Assembly (NCBI RefSeq): GCF_002878395.1
Contig: NC_061121.1
Coordinates: 42,633,225 to 42,697,224 of the forward strand
Length of the DNA stretch: 64,000 bases
Reading direction: 5' to 3'
Source: Capsicum annuum
Lineage: Eukaryota > Streptophyta > Magnoliopsida > Solanales > Solanaceae
Below are positions 58,715 to 64,000 of this stretch, one piece after another; the stretch's first letter is position 1, and every line of letters starts with the position of its first letter. A program made the position numbers and the translations under genes. The notes beneath the pieces were generated by a model. The model was not told where the DNA came from. It saw nothing but the letters and a program-made list of their open reading frames with translations, and ran no database searches.

Positions 58715-59984
58715 TTCTTTTATGATAATTATATTTTTATTTCTTGTTTATATTTCTATGTAATTATACATCGACATTTATTAATTTGTACGTTATTTAA
58801 TAAATTAGTCAAATCAAAATTTTATTGTTTTTTAATTGTTTTTTAACTTTAATTTACCTACTACCCAAAATTTAAGGAACTTGTTAGGAAAAAGTAGATG
58901 TGACATTTTTTTTATTATTATTTTTTCCTTTTAAAATACAATAACACACCTACATACAAAATACATACAACACACACAAACACACGCACAAATACACAAA
59001 TCTTCTCTCTCTCTCTTTGAACTCACTCTTTATACTATTTTCCCCAAAACCGCCATTACTGCCGGAGCTCCGGTGAGTGGGCTCCGGCGACCACCACACG
59101 GCAGCCTTCGTCACACCCCTCTCCTCTTTCTTTTCTTTCTTCTCTTTTTTCCTCACTCCCGAAACCACCGCCAACCACCCATAAACCACTAACGTTGCTC
59201 CTTATCCGTGGCTGCCTCACCGGAGGTGATAAACGGCGAGCACCACTGCCGCTGCTCGTCTTTCTCCCCTCCCCCATTTGCTACTGTTTGCCAAAAATGA
59301 GCTATTCTGGCCAGGAAAACTCCCAACGCACCACCACCGCTACTGCCTTACTGGTATGGCCTGATTTAGGCGAAATTTTGTTTTTCTCGCGTTGTTCCGG
59401 TGAACACCGTTGAAGCAACGCCACTAACAGCCTTTGTTGTCTCCAATTTCATGATTTATTTAGTTTTTTTGATTTTTAAAGAAAACCAGATTTGTGCATT
59501 TCTAAAACCAGATTTGTCATTTCTTTTATATTTTAGTGACCTTGAATTTTCTTGAAGAATACTGTTTGTGAATTCTATTGACGATGTATTTTGGTGATTG
59601 ATGCTCTATTTTGCTACTAATTTTTGGCATTTGGACTGAGTTTTGTTTGTTTTGCTCTATTACTATGTTTTGTAAATTTTGGGACTGTTTTAGTGGCATT
59701 TTGTCTGTTTTACTGATTTTTAAATATACTTGACTGATAATAAATAGATACTACATTAATTAATGTGGTCAATGAAATTATCTCCCTTTTGATATTTGAG
59801 GTCAAGCCATTATAAAAGACGAACTTTATTTTACTAAATTTATTATTTTATATTAAGAGACGATACTTGGCCGATGAAGAAATTTTTGTTGATTTTTGGG
59901 CCTTTCCAAATAAAAGACTGATATTATGTATATATAAATATGTAATAAAATAAATAAATTTGGACAATGACGAAATTTTTATAA
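58360..59984 (+). mobile_element. LTR-like sequence starting TGTTGACACCC
   Basis: TGTTGACACCCAATTTTGAC is a familiar start of Ty3/gypsy LTRs in Solanaceae. It is followed by an AT-rich segment, an (AT)n tract, and a clearly more GC-rich block (59040-59420) with CCGGAGCTCCGG and CTCCGGCGACC, which might be transcribed leader sequence. No gag or pol is seen. A MULE is inserted at 59985. The sequence seems to resume after 60489, but the right end was not found. Confidence 0.45.
58687..58714. repeat. (AT)n microsatellite
   Basis: Fourteen AT dinucleotides in a row within the LTR-like sequence. Confidence 0.9.
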
Positions 59985-60480
59985 GGAAAAAGACATCGTT
60001 TTCACCCCAAACTATACCCGAAAAGTCGAAACCACACCTAAACTATACTAGTGACCTATTACACACCTAAACTATAAAAAAGTGAAACCATTTACACCCT
60101 GTCAGGCTACCACCACTTGCATGTGGTGTAGTGTTTTACACGCGTTGCCACGTCAGCACCACGTCAGTAAAAAGTATCATTTTTTATAGTTAAGGTGTGT
60201 AATAGATCACTTATATAGTTTAGGTGTGGATTTGACTTTTCAACTATAGTTTGGGGTGGAAACGATGACTTTTCCCTTAATGTTTTTAGCCATTTACTTT
60301 TGTTATTTAATAGGCTGGACGAGCTTAAAATAAGTGTAACACACGTGCCTTAGAATGGGGTTGCGGGGAGGTAATAATATCATTTTTTTATAGTTAAGGT
60401 GTGTAATAGGTCACTAGTATAGTTTAGGTGTGACTTAGACTTTTCGAGTATAGTTTAGGGTGGAAACAATGTCTTTTCCC
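59985..60480. mobile_element. MULE with duplicated right arm
   Basis: The left end GGAAAAAGACATCG pairs with the right end CATTGTCTTTTCCC in reverse complement; the arms exceed 100 bp. TTTTTATAA flanks it exactly (59976-59984, 60481-60489), a 9-bp duplication. A second, slightly different copy of the right arm lies inside (about 60170-60285), so the element has one left and two right arms. No coding. Confidence 0.85.
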
Positions 60481-60489
60481 TTTTTATAA

Positions 60490-61265
60490 CAATGCAAAAG
60501 GTTTTATGATTCATATCTTGGCAAGACGATTTAGGACGGCCAACAAATTGAGCAACCATTTCGTAGCCATGACGTACCTAAAATCTGATCCGGGTCCATT
60601 TTTAACAAAAATCATATATTTTTACATATATGCACACACATGTTTTCAATTTATTTTGATAATTATTTGTTTGTTACTAATATTTTTATTTACAAGTGTT
60701 TATACAAATTATTAGAAATACTTGTCGGTAATGACATTTAACGAAGAGTTTAAATTTTGTGTTTACATTTTTTATATTTTTACAGTTGTACAAAATATCA
60801 ATTATAGTGAAAATTTTATTTTTGGAACGTTGGACGGAAATGCTTTTATATAAATATTCACCACGTATTTAGGTAAATTTAGGCCGTTAATATTTATATT
60901 AAAAAATTAAATTAATTTAGATATTTAATCAATTAATTCATACTTATACATTGAAAGATATTGCATAATTTTTTCTTTAATATAATTTTTCTGATATTCT
61001 TTATTTTTTGCGCGATTCTCATCACGCGTTGGGAAAATTTAGGCCGTTAATATTTATATTAAATTGATTTAAATAGTTAATCAAACAATTCATACTTTTT
61101 ACACTAAAGAATATTACGTAATCTTTTTCTTTATTCAATCTTTTCTTTTCTTACATGTTTTTATATACTTTCGTTTATCTTAATACGCTTCTTATACACA
61201 TAATTTTATGATAAAATAAGTAATTTACACATTTTTTACGTATAAATTGTTTATAGTATTTTATA
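60490..61265. other. AT-rich DNA, probable continuation of LTR-like sequence
   Basis: No gene is seen. It contains a direct duplication of AAATTTAGGCCGTTAATATTTATATTAA (60875-60902 and 61035-61062), the centre of a ~160-bp repeat pair. Confidence 0.45.
60865..61165 (+). repeat. ~160-bp direct duplication
   Basis: Two copies offset by 160 bp, centred on TAGGCCGTTAATATTTATAT, with the following TTAATCAA(T/A)(T/C)AATTCATACTT block also shared. Confidence 0.75.
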
Positions 61266-64000
61266 TTTTTTTGGTAACTAATAGAGATTTTATTAATCAC
61301 CAAGGAGTCGTTACATTTCCATAGTCAAACTCACACTCAATAACCACCTAGATAGTAAGGGGATACTAAAACTTAAGTTGGTGAATTTTGGTCTAATCCT
61401 AATAGGAGCTCTCACATAACAAGTATAAACTATTTCCTTTGCTAATTCCAGCCAAGATATGCTCTTACTTTTAAATGTCCTCATATTTCTCTCAATCCAT
61501 ATTGCTTATACAAACTCTGCATAAGTCATCTTGAACAATTATGCTGTTTGGGGTTCGCCTTTCGAACACGCCAAGATCCTATTTAGATGACTGTTCCAAG
61601 TTGACGAGGAGGTCCAGTGAATCTTCATCCAACTCATAAGTTTATTCCATGTCTAAATAGAGAACCAACAGGTCATGAAAAGATGATCTCTTATTTCCAA
61701 ACACAGTAGACAAAGCTTGTACTTTGTATCTACTTGTATACCCCAATTGCTAAGCCTATCAGTTGTTTGTAATTTATTCTGGAGTTGAAGCCAAAGAGTT
61801 TAGATGACTTTTGGTCGTTCATAGTTTCCAAACATCAAAATTTTCCAGTGAACTCTTGGAACGTCACCCAACAATTTCAAATAGATCGTTTTGGTGAACA
61901 CGGTCATTGAAGTTAAAGCTTAAGTTTGTTCCAAGGTAGATCTAGCAGTCAAAATTTTCCTGATCATCCAAGAACTTTGAGGAGGTATGGGGGCAGCTTG
62001 GAAAGTATTGGACTTAATGTAGTAGGCATGGATCCATCTTATCAATAGTTTATTTTGTTTATGAGCTAAGTCCCAAGCTATCTTTGCAATGGCAGCTTTA
62101 TTCCATATATGGATGTTGATGAATTCAGACCTCCAATAGATTTCGGGGTACACATTTGTTCCCAAGCTACAGGTGATTTCTTTGTGATTTCATTGGTACC
62201 CAACCAAAGGTAGATTTTACAGTGTGCATTAATGAGTTGCAATACCTTTGTGGGGATAACAAACAACTGAGACCAGTACGATTGGATCCCAAAGAGGACT
62301 GTTTGTATGAGTTGCAGTCGTCCAGCATGAGAGAGTTTTTGGGCAGTCCATGCAGTGATTCTCGCTATAATTTTGTCTACCAGAGGGCTCCATTGTGCTA
62401 GAAAGAGATTTTTGGTAGATAGTGGAACGCCAAGGTACTTGACAGGTAGTTCACCTCTAACAAAGCCTGTGCAAGTCAATATTTGATCGCTTTCCCGAGC
62501 CAAAACCCCTCCAAAGTAGATTAAGCATTTACTCATATTTGCCTTCAAACCTGAAGCAGAAGAAAAATCCTTAAATGAGGCCAGCAGAGCATTGACAGAC
62601 CTCAAATCATCTCTTGAGAATAACAATAAATCATCCGTAAAGTATAAATGTGATACACCAATTTTTGTACAGCTTGGATGAAATTTGTACTCTCTGCAAT
62701 TTGTGAGATTATTGAGGATCCTACTGAGATATTCCATGGATATAGTAAATAGAAAAGGAGAAATAGGATCTCCTTGCCGAAGTCCTTTAGCAGCACTAAA
62801 AGTCTCAGTAGGTACCCCATTCACCATAATTGTATAATTTACCATCTTGAAACATCCCAAGACCCAAGAGATGAGTTTCGGAGGAAAACATAATTTTTCC
62901 ATTACTTGCTGAAGGAAAGCCCATTCCACTGAGTCGTAGGATTTTTGGAGATCTATTTTGATCATACATCTTGGAGAAATGTGTTTCCTACTGTAGCCTT
63001 TTACTAACTCTGTTGCTAAGATGAAATTATCTCCTATTCTTCTGCCAGGGATGAATCCTGATTGAGCACATCACCATTTGTAACTGAGTTGCCAAAATCT
63101 TGGCAATAATCTTGTACAGTATGGTGCAATAGGCAATTGGTCTATACTCCTTTATAGTTGTAGGATTGGATTTTTGGGGGATCAAAGTAATAGTTGTGCA
63201 GTTTATAGCTTTATGCATTGAGCTTGTGGTGAAATAACCTGTAACAACCTTTAGAATATCAGCTCAGATAAGTGTCCAGGCTATCTTATAGAAGTGTGCA
63301 TTGTATCCGTCTACATCAGGGGATTTTTCATCCCCTATAGATGCAAGAGCATCATGAATTTCTACTTCATTAATGTCCTGACAGAGTTATAAGCATTGTT
63401 GTTGGGTGAGAATTGGACCAGTTCTCATAACAACCTTATTAATAGCATCAAGAGAGGGAGCAACCATTCCCATGAGGGATTTGAAGAAGTGTAGTATCTC
63501 TCGTTTTATATCCTCCTGAGTAGTAAGCTTTGCGCCTGAGAGTAACGTGAACTCTAAGATCTTCTTTCTGGTGGTTCTGTCCTTAATGACTGCTGAAAAA
63601 TATTTATTATTTCCATCACCAAGGTGTATCCACTTTGCCCTTGATTTTTGTTTAAGGGCACTTTCCTCAATATTAGACCATTTCTCAAGCACTAGAATTG
63701 TGTTCTTCTCTATCTCTAACAGCTGATCAGTGCATGTGTAAGTGAGTTGGTCTTGGATTTTCATCAAGTCCATTCTAGCTTTTGAGATTTTCACCTCCAG
63801 ACCCTTAAATTCCTCATTATTAAGCTTCTTTAATGGAGCTCTTAAGGCTTAAAGGTTCTTCCATACATTATCTATAGGGTCCTTAGATAGGTTTCTCCTC
63901 CAAACTTCTCCTACAATGTTCAAGAAGTTAGAGTGAAGTGTCCAAATGTTGAAATACCTGAAAGGAGCGGGCACGTTCCACTGCACATTTTTCAACTGGA
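61266..64000 (-). mobile_element. LINE running off the right edge
   Basis: Minus orientation; the 3' end is CTATTAGTTACC followed by a short A-tract at 61272-61266. The zf-RVT region, reverse transcriptase and linker follow rightwards. The endonuclease and ORF1 would lie beyond the window. It is close to the LINE cut into pieces at 14145-24530 (shared RWIHAYYIKS, AIAKI.WDL.HK, LKLLGD...WK.LMF). No RNase H domain is seen before the 3' end, unlike the LINE at 41189. Confidence 0.8.
61400..63830 (-). pseudogene. LINE ORF2, reverse transcriptase part, broken
   Basis: The frame at 63387-63794 is the linker upstream of the polymerase (RAKWIHLGDGNNKYFSAVIK). The polymerase starts with TTITLIPQKSNPTTIKEYRP (63027-63218). 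A shift follows. The main block (62078-62965) has IDLQKSYDSVEWAFLQQ, MVNGVPTETFSAAKGLRQGD, ISPFLFTISMEYLSR and the active-site strand LYFTDDLLLFSRDD with both aspartates kept. KYLGVPLSTK and HAGRLQLIQTVLFGIQSYW follow, as in L1-type LINEs. The zf-RVT end lies at 61400-62165 in shifted frames. The polymerase block is uninterrupted for 295 codons, the best preserved in the window, but breaks on both sides prevent a full product. Confidence 0.8.

Noticed and set aside
59056..59413. Possible host gene in the GC-rich block
   Set aside because: Three short frames overlap on both strands, none with a recognisable domain. The setting is an LTR-like sequence.

Overview
This is a plant nuclear window, most probably from a Solanaceae genome (tomato, potato or pepper type). 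It is very AT-rich and dominated by degraded transposable elements. The family assignment rests on recognised patterns: a SolS/TS-like SINE, Mutator-like elements with an attached Ulp1-type protease, and LTR sequences typical of the group. The one stretch of ordinary host-type coding sequence is a JINGUBANG-type seven-blade WD40 gene at 38694-40703 (minus strand). It carries three in-frame stop codons and looks like a pseudogene.

Region 1-14144. A long inverted-repeat element (1441 to about 8225) holds a Stowaway MITE (1927-2162), a hAT-like element with an exact 8-bp target duplication (2318-4880), a Pack-MULE with an exact 9-bp duplication that carries a piece of a deoxyhypusine hydroxylase gene (5405-6906), and a second hAT-like element (7118-8138). 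Next comes a decayed Mutator-like locus: the start of a transposase at 9131-9400 (plus) and two exons of a Ulp1-type cysteine protease at 11804-12817 (minus). Telltale ~120-bp repeats surround it, and a 1-kb MULE sits inside it (10401-11448).

Region 14145-24530. The 3' end of one LINE (plus strand) has been cut into four pieces by three insertions: a miniature LTR element (14358-15542), a likely solo LTR (about 15618-17706) and a Ty1/copia element (17802-23985, minus). Each junction can be read through the LINE's protein frame.

Region 24956-37984. A second copia lineage (24956-32051, minus) is interrupted by a 2.5-kb solo LTR with an exact 5-bp duplication (26920-29413). At its 5' side it abuts a copia element of the first family (32052-37979, minus).

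Region 38694-46704. The WD40 pseudogene is followed by a full-length but dead LINE (41189-46692, minus) with a 12-bp target duplication.

Region 46705-64000. This holds a hAT-like element (46908-47730), a MULE with long arms (48279-49383), two Helitron-type 3' ends (51219 and 53326), a Stowaway MITE, a tetranucleotide satellite, a solo copia LTR (54937-55934), a truncated copia 3' end (56927-58359), an LTR-like start at 58360, a MULE with a duplicated arm (59985-60480) and a LINE running off the right edge (61266-64000, minus).

No intact, clearly functional gene, rRNA, tRNA or CRISPR array was seen. The retroelement coding regions are all broken by stops, frameshifts or lost catalytic residues. 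I did not find a new multi-gene system. The most notable items are the Pack-MULE with its captured fragment, the four-part LINE, and the WD40 pseudogene with stops but no frameshift. All boundaries were read by eye and need alignment to confirm.
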